Source: Dokdonella sp. (GTDB taxonomy: Bacteria; Pseudomonadota; Gammaproteobacteria; Xanthomonadales; Rhodanobacteraceae). Taken from it: a stretch of DNA of 64,000 bases. Numbering within the stretch: the stretch's first letter is position 1; each line of letters opens with the position of its first letter. The DNA lies in the NCBI RefSeq assembly GCF_019634775.1, contig NZ_JAHCAS010000001.1, positions 558,001 to 622,000 on the forward strand, read 5' to 3'. Shown piece by piece: positions 45,191 to 54,633 of the stretch. Position numbers and translations under genes: made by a program. The notes below the pieces were generated by a model. That model had not been told where the DNA came from. It worked only from the letters and a program-made list of their open reading frames with translations, and made no database searches.

Positions 45191-46060
45191 ATGCGTGCCA
45201 CTGCGTCGGCCCTCGTCGAGCTGGCGCGACCCGGCCAGTGGCTCAAGAACGGTTTCGTCCTGCTGCCGCTGTTTTTCGGCCACGCCCTGCTGTCGGCGCC
45301 GGCCGTGCGCGGTGCCCTGCTCGCCACGCTGGCGTTCTGCCTCGCTTCCTCGGCCGTCTACGCGTTCAATGACGCCCGCGACGTCGAACGCGACCGCCGT
45401 CATCCCGACAAGTGTCGCCGCCCGCTCGCCCGTGGCGCCTTGTCGTTGCAGGCCGCGTTCGTGTTCGCTGCACTCGCCGCGGTGGCTGCACTCGCATTGG
45501 GCGCAATCGCAACGCCGGCGGTGGCCGTGACAATTGGTGCCTATCTCGCACTGAACCTCGCCTATTCACTCGGCCTCAAGCGCGTCGCCTGGCTCGACGT
45601 CATCCTCGTCGCCAGCGGTTTCGCCCTGCGCATCATCGCCGGTGGTTTCGGGGCCGGCGTGCCGCTGACGCCATGGATCCTCGTCATGGGCTTCCTGCTC
45701 GCCCTGATGCTCGCCCTCGGCAAGCGCCATGGCGATCTCGTCCACGTCGAGAATGGCGCGGCGCACGCCACGGACGCCTACCACGCGACGACGATCGAGC
45801 ATGTGCTCGCGGTGCTTGCCGGCGCCGTATTCGTTGCCTATGTGTTCTACACCCTCTCGCCCGACGTGACCGCCCGCCATGGCCATCGCGCCCTGGTCTA
45901 TTCGGCTCCATGGGTCGCGCTCGGTGTTGCACGCTATCTCATCCTCGTGTTCCGTCATGCCGCCGGCGGCGATCCAAGCCGCCTCGCCGTGCGCGACCCC
46001 TGGCTGCTCGGCGCGACCATCGGCTGGCTGGCCACCCTCGGCGTGATCCTCTACACCTGA
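45191..46060 (+). CDS. UbiA-family prenyltransferase, decaprenyl-phosphate phosphoribosyltransferase-like
   Basis: 289 residues with nine hydrophobic helices. The first Asp-rich motif is NDARDVERDRRHPDKCRRPLARG (about 60-82) and the second region is LKRVAWLDVILVASGFALRIIAGG. The HPDKCRRPLARG run resembles bacterial DPPR synthase (decaprenyl-phosphoryl-phosphoribose) more than UbiA proper. Such enzymes start arabinose-donor synthesis in the inner membrane; which lipid is used here is unknown. Its start lies 3 bp after the C25 stop, so translation is coupled, and gspF follows after 54 bp. Confidence 0.82.
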   Translation: MRATASALVELARPGQWLKNGFVLLPLFFGHALLSAPAVRGALLATLAFCLASSAVYAFNDARDVERDRRHPDKCRRPLARGALSLQAAFVFAALAAVAALALGAIATPAVAVTIGAYLALNLAYSLGLKRVAWLDVILVASGFALRIIAGGFGAGVPLTPWILVMGFLLALMLALGKRHGDLVHVENGAAHATDAYHATTIEHVLAVLAGAVFVAYVFYTLSPDVTARHGHRALVYSAPWVALGVARYLILVFRHAAGGDPSRLAVRDPWLLGATIGWLATLGVILYT

Positions 46061-46114
46061 CGCGCCGGCCCAATCCGGCGACAATGTGGCGTTCCGACAA
46101 CGACGAGGGGCTAC

Positions 46115-47323
46115 GTGCCGGCTTTCGCATTCCAGGCACTCGATAGCGAGGGCAGGACGCAACGCGGCGTTCTGCAGGGCGATACCGCGCGCGCGGTACG
46201 GGGTCTGCTGCGCGAGCGCGGACTCAACCCGCTCATGGTCGAAGAAGTGAGTGGCAGCGAGGCATCGCCCTTGCGCATGCGCCGGCGCGGCCTGTCCGGT
46301 GCCGAACTCGCTCTGCTTACCCGCCAGCTCGCCACCCTGGTCGGCGCGGGGCTGCCGATCGACGAAGCGCTCGCCGCGCTGGCCGAGCAGAACGACAACG
46401 AACGCCAGCGCACATTGACCGTCTCCCTGCGCGCGCGCGTGATGGAAGGTGCCGGCCTCGCCCAGGCCATGGCGGATTTCCCTGGCAGCTTTCCCGAGAT
46501 CTATCGCGCCACCGTCGCCGCCGGCGAGCAGTCCGGTCATCTCGACACGGTGCTGGCCAAGCTGGCCGGTTACGCCGAGGAACGTGATGCCCTGCGCCAG
46601 AAGCTGCTCGCCGCGCTGACCTATCCGATGCTGCTGACGATCGTCGCCTTGGCTGTTGTCGCCGGCCTGCTGGCCTGGGTCGTGCCGCAGATCGTTGGCG
46701 TGTTCCAGAACATGGGTCAGAGCCTGCCTTGGGCGACGCGCGCGCTGATCGCAACTTCGGCCTTGCTGCGCGACTGGGGCTGGCTGGCGGTACTGGTCCT
46801 CGGAGCAGCGATCATCGCCGCACGCATCGCCCTGCGCCGCGAGGAGGTACGCGTGCGCTGGCATGCCTGGCTGTTGCGCCTGCCGCTGGTCGGCCGGCTC
46901 GTGCGTGCAGCCAACACCGCACGCGCGGCGCGCACGCTGTCCTTGCTCGCCGGCGCCGCCGTGCCCTTGCTCGACGCACTGGCCATCGCCGCCCAGGTCG
47001 TGCCGAATCTGCCGATGCGCGAATCGCTGCGCCGCGCCGCGCACAAGGTGCGCGAAGGCAGCGGTTTCGCCCGCGCACTCGGCGAAAGCGGCCAGTTTCC
47101 ACCGGTCGCCCTGCGCCTGATCGCCAGCGGCGAACGCTCCGGCGAACTGCCGCGCATGCTCGACGAGGCCGCCGCCCAGCAGCAGCGTGACCTCGACCGC
47201 TGGCTCGGCGTGCTCGCTGCCACGCTCGGCCCGTTCGTTATCTTGGTCGTCGGTGCGATCGTGCTGTTCATCGTCCTCGCCATCCTGTTGCCAATCTTCA
47301 ACTTGAACCAGATGGTGAAGTAG
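46115..47323 (+). CDS. gspF: Type II secretion/type IV pilus-type inner membrane platform protein GspF
   Basis: 402 residues from a GTG start with GAGGGG upstream. It has the usual GspF plan: an N-terminal cytosolic PAFAFQALDSEGRTQRGVLQ, first and second T2SSF domains (LTRQLATLVGAGLPIDEALAAL ... AARTLSLLAGAAVPLLDALAIAA) and three membrane segments. LPIFNLNQMVK is at the end. GspF links the secretion ATPase to the pseudopilus. Other gsp genes are not in the window, so it is detached from the main cluster, as often seen in xanthomonads. Transcribed with the upstream peptidase operon or alone. Confidence 0.92.
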   Translation: MPAFAFQALDSEGRTQRGVLQGDTARAVRGLLRERGLNPLMVEEVSGSEASPLRMRRRGLSGAELALLTRQLATLVGAGLPIDEALAALAEQNDNERQRTLTVSLRARVMEGAGLAQAMADFPGSFPEIYRATVAAGEQSGHLDTVLAKLAGYAEERDALRQKLLAALTYPMLLTIVALAVVAGLLAWVVPQIVGVFQNMGQSLPWATRALIATSALLRDWGWLAVLVLGAAIIAARIALRREEVRVRWHAWLLRLPLVGRLVRAANTARAARTLSLLAGAAVPLLDALAIAAQVVPNLPMRESLRRAAHKVREGSGFARALGESGQFPPVALRLIASGERSGELPRMLDEAAAQQQRDLDRWLGVLAATLGPFVILVVGAIVLFIVLAILLPIFNLNQMVK

Positions 47324-47445
47324 CCGCGAACGATGAATCGGCGGTGGGGAATGGAGGCCGGCGAAAGAACCGCACATCGTTCCGACCCCTCACTACAATC
47401 CGATCTTCCCCTCGTCCATCCCCGTCCCCATTCCCCGTCGCCCCG

Positions 47446-48120
47446 ATGATCCACTTCGACCAGGTCAGCAAGCGCTATGCCGAGGGCCATGAGGCGCTGA
47501 GCGGACTCAGTTTCGACATCGCGGCTGGCGAGATGGTGTTCGTTACCGGGCATTCCGGCGCGGGCAAGAGCACGCTGCTCAAGCTGCTGTCGCTGATCGA
47601 GCGACCGTCGCGCGGCGAGATCACGGTCAACGGCCTGCCGCTGGCGCGCGTGCGCGCACGTTCGGTGCCGCATGTGCGTCGCGACATCGGCATGGTGTTC
47701 CAGAACCACCGCCTGCTGATGGACCGCGACGTGTTCCACAACGTCGCCATGCCGCTGCGCATTGCCGGGGCAGGACGCGAGGAAACCGCCAAGCGCGTGC
47801 GCGCGGCGCTCGACAAGGTCGGCCTGCTCGACCGCGAACGCTCGTTGCCGGTCACTCTGTCGACCGGCGAACAACAGCGCGTCGGCATCGCCCGTGCGAT
47901 CGTCGGCAAGCCGCCACTGATCATCGCCGACGAGCCGACCGGCAACCTCGACCCACAGCTTTCGGTCGAGGTCATGCGCCTGTTCGCCGAGTTCCAGCAG
48001 GTCGGCACGACCGTCATCGTCGCCAGCCACGACCTGCACCTGATCCGCCACATGGGCAAGCGTGTGCTCGTGCTCGACCACGGCCGCCTGATCGATGATT
48101 TCCGGCCGCAGGTCACGTGA
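47446..48120 (+). CDS. ftsE: Cell division ATP-binding protein FtsE
   Basis: 224 residues. Walker A GHSGAGKSTLLKLL, ABC signature STGEQQRVGIARAIV (Thr for the usual Gly) and Walker B LIIADEPTGNLDP are intact. FtsE pairs with FtsX to control periplasmic amidases during septation. The start was placed at ATG 47446 where the FtsE-like sequence (MIHFDQVSKRY) begins. A family D-like repeat lies just upstream. Its stop TGA overlaps the next gene's ATG (TGATG), so FtsE and FtsX are coupled. Confidence 0.96.
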   Translation: MIHFDQVSKRYAEGHEALSGLSFDIAAGEMVFVTGHSGAGKSTLLKLLSLIERPSRGEITVNGLPLARVRARSVPHVRRDIGMVFQNHRLLMDRDVFHNVAMPLRIAGAGREETAKRVRAALDKVGLLDRERSLPVTLSTGEQQRVGIARAIVGKPPLIIADEPTGNLDPQLSVEVMRLFAEFQQVGTTVIVASHDLHLIRHMGKRVLVLDHGRLIDDFRPQVT

Positions 48121-49139
48121 TGGCGAAGTCCGAACGCATCGGCGGCAACCGCCTGCGCCCCGCACCGGCGGCGAACGTCAGTGTGCGGCGTGCACGCCGC
48201 CCCCTCGGCACGCGCTTCGAAGGCTGGCGCCAGGCGCACCAGGATGCCTTCGGCGGCTGCCTGCAGCGCTTCGCCACCCGCCCCTGGGCCAGTCTGGTCA
48301 CGATCCTCGTGATCGGCATTGCGTTGGCCCTGCCCCTGCTGTTCCACGTCATCCTCGACAATGCGCGCCAGCTCTCGGGTGGCCTGCGCGATGCACGCGA
48401 CGTCACCGTGTTCCTGAAGATCGACGTCGATGCGGCGCGTGCTGCCGCGTTTGCCGCCGAACTCGGCCAACGTCACGATGTGGAAAGGATCGTCGTGCGC
48501 ACCCCCGACGAGGGGCTGGCCGAGTTCCGCCAGCTTTCCGGCTTCAACGAAGCGCTTGACGTGCTCCAGCACAACCCCTTGCCGAGCGTGCTGGTGGTCA
48601 CGCCGCGCTCGGCAAGCGACGACCCCGACCACGCCTCCCTACTCGACACGCTGCGCAACGACGCCCGCGCCGGCATGGTCCAATACGACGCGGCCTGGCG
48701 GAAGCGCCTGTCGGCCTTGCTCGGATTCGGCGAACGGGCGATGCTCGCCCTGATGGCCCTGCTCGCCGTCGCCACCCTGCTCATCATCGGCAACACGGTA
48801 CGCATGGACATCCAGGGGAAATCCGAGGAAATCGCCGTGCTGCAATTGATCGGGGCCAGCAATGCGTTCGTGCGCCGCCCATTCCTCTATACGGGCGTCG
48901 CCTACGGCTTGCTCGGCGGTGCGCTCGCCCTGCTCGCGGTCGGCCTGGTCGAATGGGCGGTGGCCGCACCTGCCGCGGACCTGCTCGAGAGCTATCGCAA
49001 CCGTTTCCGCCTTGCCGGCTTCGGCGCGCGCGAGGCGCTGGCCGTGCTCGGCGGCGGCGCCGTGCTCGGTTGGCTGGGCGCCTGGCTGGTCAGTAGCGGG
49101 CACTTGCGCGCCGGTCGTATCGGGGAAAGCCGCGCATGA
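48120..49139 (+). CDS. ftsX: Cell division permease-like protein FtsX
   Basis: 339 residues. There are four membrane segments: ATRPWASLVTILVIGIALALPLL, then ALMALLAVATLLIIGNTV, FLYTGVAYGLLGGALALLAVGL and GAREALAVLGGGAVLGWLGAWLV. A periplasmic domain (about 85-200) lies between the first two. IQGKSEEIAVLQLIGASNAFVRRPFLY is the FtsX-type coupling region. It anchors FtsE and signals to EnvC/NlpD amidase activators. The start ATG overlaps the ftsE stop; a GTG three bases earlier is possible. The stop overlaps the response-regulator gene. Confidence 0.95.
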   Translation: MAKSERIGGNRLRPAPAANVSVRRARRPLGTRFEGWRQAHQDAFGGCLQRFATRPWASLVTILVIGIALALPLLFHVILDNARQLSGGLRDARDVTVFLKIDVDAARAAAFAAELGQRHDVERIVVRTPDEGLAEFRQLSGFNEALDVLQHNPLPSVLVVTPRSASDDPDHASLLDTLRNDARAGMVQYDAAWRKRLSALLGFGERAMLALMALLAVATLLIIGNTVRMDIQGKSEEIAVLQLIGASNAFVRRPFLYTGVAYGLLGGALALLAVGLVEWAVAAPAADLLESYRNRFRLAGFGAREALAVLGGGAVLGWLGAWLVSSGHLRAGRIGESRA

Positions 49140-49981
49140 ATGTCTCGCTCGGCCGCCACCTCTCGTCCGACCACCCACGCGTACTCGTCGTCGATGGCTC
49201 GAAGCTGGTGCGCCGGGTGATCGAACAAACCCTCGTCGCCAGCCTGCCTGGCGTCACCGTGCTGCAGTGCGAGACCGGCGTCGAGGCGCTCGGCCATCTC
49301 GGCGAGGGCGCGATCGACTTCGTCACCACCGCGTTGCGCCTGTCCGACATGGACGGCATCGAACTGGCGCGGCGCATCCGTGAAAGCGCGCCGCAGGCCT
49401 ACATGCCGATCGTGGTCGTTTCCGGCGACGTGCAGGAGCGCCTGCTCGAACGCTCGCTGAGCGACATCATCACCGACTATTTCGACAAGTCGCTCGGTTT
49501 CCAGGCACTGGCCGAGTTCATCCGCGGCTATGTACGCCCGACCGAGGCGACGCCCGGCGAGGTGCTCTATGTCGAGGACAGCCGTGTGGTCGCCCTGGCT
49601 ACGCGGCGCATGCTCGAAAAGCACGGCCTCACCGTGTTGCATGTGGTCACCGTCGAGGAGGCGATCGACATGCTCGAGACCGCCCAGGCGATGGACCGCA
49701 TCGGTGCCGACCTCGTCCTCACCGACGTCAACCTCAAGGGTGAACTGACCGGCGCCGACCTGCTCGATCGTATCCGCCGTCGCCTCGGCTACGGCAAGGG
49801 CCAATTGCCGGTGATCGTGATGACCGGTGACGACAATCCGCAGAAACAGGCCGCGTTGCTGCGCGCCGGCGCCAACGACCTCGTCGAAAAGCCGATCGAC
49901 GAGCGCCTGCTGCTGACCAAGCTGCTGTTCCAATTGCGCGTCAGCCGCCACCTGCGGGCGCGCCTGGGCACACCGGCATGA
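49136..49981 (+). CDS. Double-receiver response regulator with degenerate first receiver
   Basis: 281 residues made only of two REC domains; no output domain. The first (about 15-125) has [10 protein letters not shown] and Lys118 in DYFDKSL, but Ala66 stands where the phosphoryl-accepting Asp belongs ([11 protein letters not shown]). The second (about 142-270) is complete: LYVEDSR acidic pair, Asp197 in [10 protein letters not shown], Thr in VIVMTGDD and Lys252 in VEKPID. The start overlaps the ftsX stop and the stop overlaps the ung start (ATGA both times), so it is locked in this operon. Probably a phosphotransfer or partner-binding protein; a link to division is only by context. Confidence 0.9.
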   Translation: MNVSLGRHLSSDHPRVLVVDGSKLVRRVIEQTLVASLPGVTVLQCETGVEALGHLGEGAIDFVTTALRLSDMDGIELARRIRESAPQAYMPIVVVSGDVQERLLERSLSDIITDYFDKSLGFQALAEFIRGYVRPTEATPGEVLYVEDSRVVALATRRMLEKHGLTVLHVVTVEEAIDMLETAQAMDRIGADLVLTDVNLKGELTGADLLDRIRRRLGYGKGQLPVIVMTGDDNPQKQAALLRAGANDLVEKPIDERLLLTKLLFQLRVSRHLRARLGTPA

Positions 49982-50694
49982 GCGAAGGCCGCGAGCTGAA
50001 GCTCGAGACTTCGTGGAAGCAGCGCGTAGGCAGTTATCTCGAACGTCCCGAGATGCGCGCACTGTCGGGCTTTCTGCGCGAACGCAAGCAGCAAGGCAGG
50101 GTGATCTACCCGCGTGGCTCGCGCATCTTCGCCGCACTCGACACCACACCGTTCGATGCGGTCAAGGTCGTCATTCTCGGCCAGGATCCATACCATGGGC
50201 CCGGCCAGGCGCACGGTCTGTGCTTCTCGGTGCTGCCCGGCGTCGCCGTGCCGCCCTCGCTCGAGAACATCTTCCGCGAGATCGAGCGCGACCTCGGCCT
50301 GCCGCGCCCCGACCATGGCTGGCTGGTGCCGTGGGCACGCCAGGGCGTGCTCCTGCTCAACGCGGTGCTGACCGTTGAACAGGGCCAGGCCGGCTCCCAC
50401 CAGGGCAAGGGTTGGGAAGGCTTCACCGATGCCTGCATCGATGCGCTCAACCGCGAGCGCGAGAAGCTCGTGTTCCTGCTCTGGGGCAGCTATGCCCAGG
50501 CCAAGGGCAAGTTGATCGACACACGCCGCCACCGCGTGCTCAAGGCTCCGCACCCTTCGCCACTGTCCGCCCACCGCGGCTTCCTCGGCTGCGGCCACTT
50601 CTCGGCCACCAACGCCTGGTTGGCCGAGGCCGGCATGGCCTCGATCGACTGGCGCCTGCCACCACGCAGCGAGCTGCCAACCGACGCGCAATGA
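49978..50694 (+). CDS. ung: Uracil-DNA glycosylase
   Basis: 238 residues. Family 1 UDG motifs are intact: [22 protein letters not shown] with the catalytic Asp, then [19 protein letters not shown], and [24 protein letters not shown]. It removes uracil from DNA in the cytosol. Its ATG overlaps the response-regulator stop, an unusual partnership, so its expression follows the ftsEX operon. It ends before rpoH with a 187-bp gap that holds the CIRCE element. Confidence 0.96.
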   Translation: MSEGRELKLETSWKQRVGSYLERPEMRALSGFLRERKQQGRVIYPRGSRIFAALDTTPFDAVKVVILGQDPYHGPGQAHGLCFSVLPGVAVPPSLENIFREIERDLGLPRPDHGWLVPWARQGVLLLNAVLTVEQGQAGSHQGKGWEGFTDACIDALNREREKLVFLLWGSYAQAKGKLIDTRRHRVLKAPHPSPLSAHRGFLGCGHFSATNAWLAEAGMASIDWRLPPRSELPTDAQ

Positions 50695-50823
50695 GGCCTG
50701 TTTCGGCCCCATTGTTCACGAAATCGAGCCAATCTGCTTACTGCGCGTTGACGGCGCAGGGCTTACCATACTCGCAGGTTCAGTTTCTCCCCACGCCGCA
50801 ACGCGTCGGGAACTCCCGGGGCT

Positions 50824-50850
50824 TTAGCACTCTCAATACCGGAGTGCTAG
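50824..50850. promoter_or_regulatory. CIRCE element (HrcA operator) upstream of rpoH
   Basis: TTAGCACTC - nine bases - GAGTGCTAG. This is the CIRCE consensus TTAGCACTC-N9-GAGTGCTAA with a single change at the last base. It lies 31 bp upstream of the rpoH start codon, so HrcA would be expected to repress this heat-shock sigma gene. Normally CIRCE controls groESL or the dnaK operon. Confidence 0.92.
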
Positions 50851-50881
50851 CATGGCTCCCAACAACGGAGGACTTCGATCG

Positions 50882-51751
<870 letters not shown>

Positions 51752-51878
51752 GCTTGGCTTTTGCAATCATCCTTGATTGCTGATTCGACCGGGGTCGCGC
51801 AGGGATTCCGTTGCGCGCCTTCGTGGGAACCCAGAAGCGGCGTCCATGGCCGCACGTTTGAACAGAAGCATCTCTCCG

Positions 51879-51909
51879 ACGGCCCGTTGATTCGGGCCGT
51901 TTCTTTTTG
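51879..51909 (+). terminator. Rho-independent terminator after rpoH
   Basis: Stem ACGGCCCG-TTGATT-CGGGCCGT followed by TTCTTTTT. The eight-pair stem and T-rich tail lie 128 bp after the rpoH stop codon, on the same strand. Confidence 0.85.
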
Positions 51910-51923
51910 TGCGCCACGCTTCC

Positions 51924-52042
51924 GCAGGAAACGCTTTCAGGCGTGCTGCCATCTCTCTGTGGCGTTGTACAGCCAGGGCATCACGGCTGAAGCCGTTTCC
52001 TACGGAGAGCCACGCGGTAGGAAACGGCTTCAGCCGTGATGC
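51924..52042. repeat. Palindromic repeat cluster, family A (copy 3, compound)
   Basis: An imperfect family A element (51924-52004; GCAGGAAACGCTTTCAGGCG ... GCATCACGGCTGAAGCCG..TTTCCTAC) is followed by a further arm GTAGGAAACGGCTTCAGCCG..TGATGC at 52017-52042. The second arm also pairs with 51978-52003. TTTTTT follows on the plus strand, so the hairpin may also end transcription between rpoH and the convergent priA. Confidence 0.8.
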
Positions 52043-52064
52043 TTTTTTCACCACGCTCTGCGGC

Positions 52065-54251
52065 TCAATACAAGTCCACCGGATCGACATCGATCGACCA
52101 GCGCACGCGGCGTGCGTCCGGCAGGGCGCGCACACGCTCGAGCCAGTCACCAAGGAAGGCGTGCAGCGGCGCGCGCTCGGCGGATTCGATTAGCAGGTGG
52201 CTACGTTCGTAGCCGGCGCGGCGCGGCATCGGCGCCGGCATCGGTGCGTGCACGAGCACGCCATCAGCGGCGCGCGCCTCGGCGCGGGCGGCGAAGAGGA
52301 AGTCCTGTGCCGTGGTCGCCTCGCGTGCCTCCGCACGCAGCAGGGCGAGATGGCCGAACGGCGGCAGCATCGCGGCGCGACGTTCGGCGAGCAGGCGCGC
52401 GGACAGGGCCGGATAGCCGCCGTCGAGCAGGGCCCGCAGCAACGGATGTTCCGGGTGATGCGTCTGCAGGATCACCTCGCCGGCGCGCGCGGCGCGGCCG
52501 GCGCGGCCGGCCACCTGCACGATGAGCTGGCCGAGTCGTTCACCGGCGCGGAAGTCGAGGCTATACAAGCCTTCATCGACGCCGACCACGACCACCAAGG
52601 TCAGCGCGGCGAGGTCATGCCCCTTCGCCAGCATCTGCGTGCCGACGAAGATGCGTGGACTGTTGCCGTCCAGTTCGGCGAACACGGCCTCGCGGCGTCC
52701 ACGGCTGCGCGTGCTGTCGCGGTCGACGCGCACGACCTGCGCGCCGGGGAAGCGCTCGATGAGGGTTTCCTCCAATCGCTCGGTACCCTGCCCCTGCGGG
52801 GCGAGCGCTTCGCTGGTGCAGTCGGGACAGACCCTCGGCAGGCGCTTCTCGTCACCGCAATGGTGGCAGCACAGGCGGCCTGTGCCGCGATGCACGGTCA
52901 TCGAGCGCGCGCAACGCATGCACTGCGCGGTCCAGCCGCAGGCATGGCAGAACAGCACCGGCGCATAGCCGCGGCGGTTGCGGAACACGAGCACCTGTCC
53001 ACCCTCGCCGAGGTGGCGGCCGATCGCCTGCAGGGTTTCGACCGCCAGCCCCTGCTCGAGGCGCCTGTGGCGAATGTCCATGACGCGCAGCGCCGGCGGT
53101 CGCGCGTCACCGGCGCGTTCGCGCAGGACCAGATGCGCATAGCGCCCGACCTCGACATTGGCCAGACTCTCCAGCGACGGTGTCGCCGAGCCGAGCACGA
53201 CCGGAATGCCGAGCGCCTTCGCGCGCACGATGGCGAGGTCGCGCGCGTGGTACCGGAATCCTTCGTGTTGCTTGTACGAGGCATCGTGCTCCTCGTCGAC
53301 GACGATCAGGCCGGGCCGCGCCAACGGCACAAACGCCGCCGAGCGCGTGCCGAGCACCACCGCTGCCTCACCACGCGCGGCAGCAAGCCAGGCGCGGGCG
53401 CGCTCACCGTCGGCGAGTCCGGAGTGCAGGATCGCCACATCCAGGCCGAGGCGTTCGCGGAAGCGCCGCATGGTCTGCGGAGTCAGCGCGATTTCCGGCA
53501 CCAGCACCAATGCCTGGCGGCCACGCCCGATCGCGTCGAGGATCGCGTGGAGGTAGACCTCGGTCTTGCCGCTGCCGGTGACGCCGTCGAGCAGGAACGT
53601 GGCGAAACGCTCAGCGGCGGCACTGATGGCCGCAACCGCTGCGGCCTGGGCCGGATTGAGCGGCGGCCCTGACCGCTCGGCCACGCGCCAGTGCGCCAGC
53701 ATCTCTGGCGCGGCTACCGTCTCGATCCAGCCGCGTTCGCGCAGCCGCCGCGCGGCCTCGCGCCAACCTGGCTGTTCGGCATCAAGCACATCCGCCGTGA
53801 CCGCGCCCGCGGCGAGGCGCGACAACAAGGCATCGAGCCGGGTGCCGCGACGCCGATGCGGGTCGACCAGCGCAACCCGACCGGCATCGGTCAGCGCATG
53901 CCAGGACGCGCGTGCGACCGCCGTCGTGCCCGCACTGCGCAGCGCGACCGGCAGGGCGGCCTCGACAACCTCACCGATCGGATGCTGGTAATACCGCGCC
54001 GCCCAGCACAATGTGGCCAGTAGTTCCCGCGACAGCCACGCGCGCTCGTCGAGCACCTCGAGTACGGACTTGAGATCGGCCTCGGCCTGGTCCGAGACAT
54101 CGGCCTGCTCGATGACGACACCGACCACCCGACGCCGTCCGAACGGCACGAGCACGCGCGCGCCGAGCACCACCGTCATGCCGTCGGCGAGGCGATAGTC
54201 GAACAGGCGATGCAGCGGCACGGGCACCGCCACACGGACGAAATGCGGCAT
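52065..54251 (-). CDS. priA: Primosomal replication restart helicase PriA
   Basis: 728 residues. The start was placed at ATG 54251 where the PriA N-terminal fold begins (MPHFVRVAVPVPLHRLFDYRL). Walker A LLDGVTGSGKTEVY and the DEEH box VVDEEHDASYKQHEG with GSATPSLES are intact. The zinc-binding cysteines (CHACGWTAQCMRC, CCHHCG, CPDC) are in the middle. PriA restarts stalled forks by loading DnaB. It sits alone on the minus strand, and DnaA-box-like sites lie in its upstream region. Confidence 0.96.
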   Translation of the reverse strand: MPHFVRVAVPVPLHRLFDYRLADGMTVVLGARVLVPFGRRRVVGVVIEQADVSDQAEADLKSVLEVLDERAWLSRELLATLCWAARYYQHPIGEVVEAALPVALRSAGTTAVARASWHALTDAGRVALVDPHRRRGTRLDALLSRLAAGAVTADVLDAEQPGWREAARRLRERGWIETVAAPEMLAHWRVAERSGPPLNPAQAAAVAAISAAAERFATFLLDGVTGSGKTEVYLHAILDAIGRGRQALVLVPEIALTPQTMRRFRERLGLDVAILHSGLADGERARAWLAAARGEAAVVLGTRSAAFVPLARPGLIVVDEEHDASYKQHEGFRYHARDLAIVRAKALGIPVVLGSATPSLESLANVEVGRYAHLVLRERAGDARPPALRVMDIRHRRLEQGLAVETLQAIGRHLGEGGQVLVFRNRRGYAPVLFCHACGWTAQCMRCARSMTVHRGTGRLCCHHCGDEKRLPRVCPDCTSEALAPQGQGTERLEETLIERFPGAQVVRVDRDSTRSRGRREAVFAELDGNSPRIFVGTQMLAKGHDLAALTLVVVVGVDEGLYSLDFRAGERLGQLIVQVAGRAGRAARAGEVILQTHHPEHPLLRALLDGGYPALSARLLAERRAAMLPPFGHLALLRAEAREATTAQDFLFAARAEARAADGVLVHAPMPAPMPRRAGYERSHLLIESAERAPLHAFLGDWLERVRALPDARRVRWSIDVDPVDLY

Positions 54252-54633
54252 CGGCACGGGGTCTGGCAGCACGGCCGGGGAGTGTAGCGAAGCATGCCGG
54301 ATGGCCGCTGGGCACTTGCGTCGCATAGTTGAGGAAATCGGCAGGAAAGTGATCCAAGTAGCTGCCGTTAACGGGTTTTCCCCCTTATCCACAAGCATTG
54401 TGGATAACTGTGTGGATCACGCCCTGAATAACGCCCCACGGAACGTGACCAAGGCCTCCGTCGTCATCTTGGTGAAACTTTGACCACTCACACAGAGGCT
54501 TTCAAGATCAATGGGTTGCATCACCATGCCTGGCTGTGGTCGCGCATCGCGACGGCGAACTCAGGTGCCGCGTTTGAAAACTCCCCAGTTGTGCAAAACC
54601 GCTTGACTTGTCCGCAAAAACGGCTACGGCGCC
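54252..54633. promoter_or_regulatory. priA upstream region with a cluster of DnaA boxes
   Basis: This 382-bp stretch has no gene. It holds TTATCCACA (54385-54393) and, after five bases, its exact reverse complement TGTGGATAA (54399-54407). Then comes TGTGGATCA (54411-54419), one base off. These fit the DnaA-box consensus TTATNCACA, and the inverted pair is spaced for two facing DnaA molecules. It may regulate priA or titrate DnaA. Confidence 0.7.

Noticed and set aside
50852..50881. ATG at 50852 as rpoH start
   Set aside because: It directly follows the CIRCE arm without a ribosome-binding site; GGAGG precedes the ATG at 50882 and the shorter protein matches RpoH.
51980..52060. Interpreting the family A cluster as an attenuator of priA
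   Set aside because: It lies downstream of the priA stop codon; it can only act at the 3' end.
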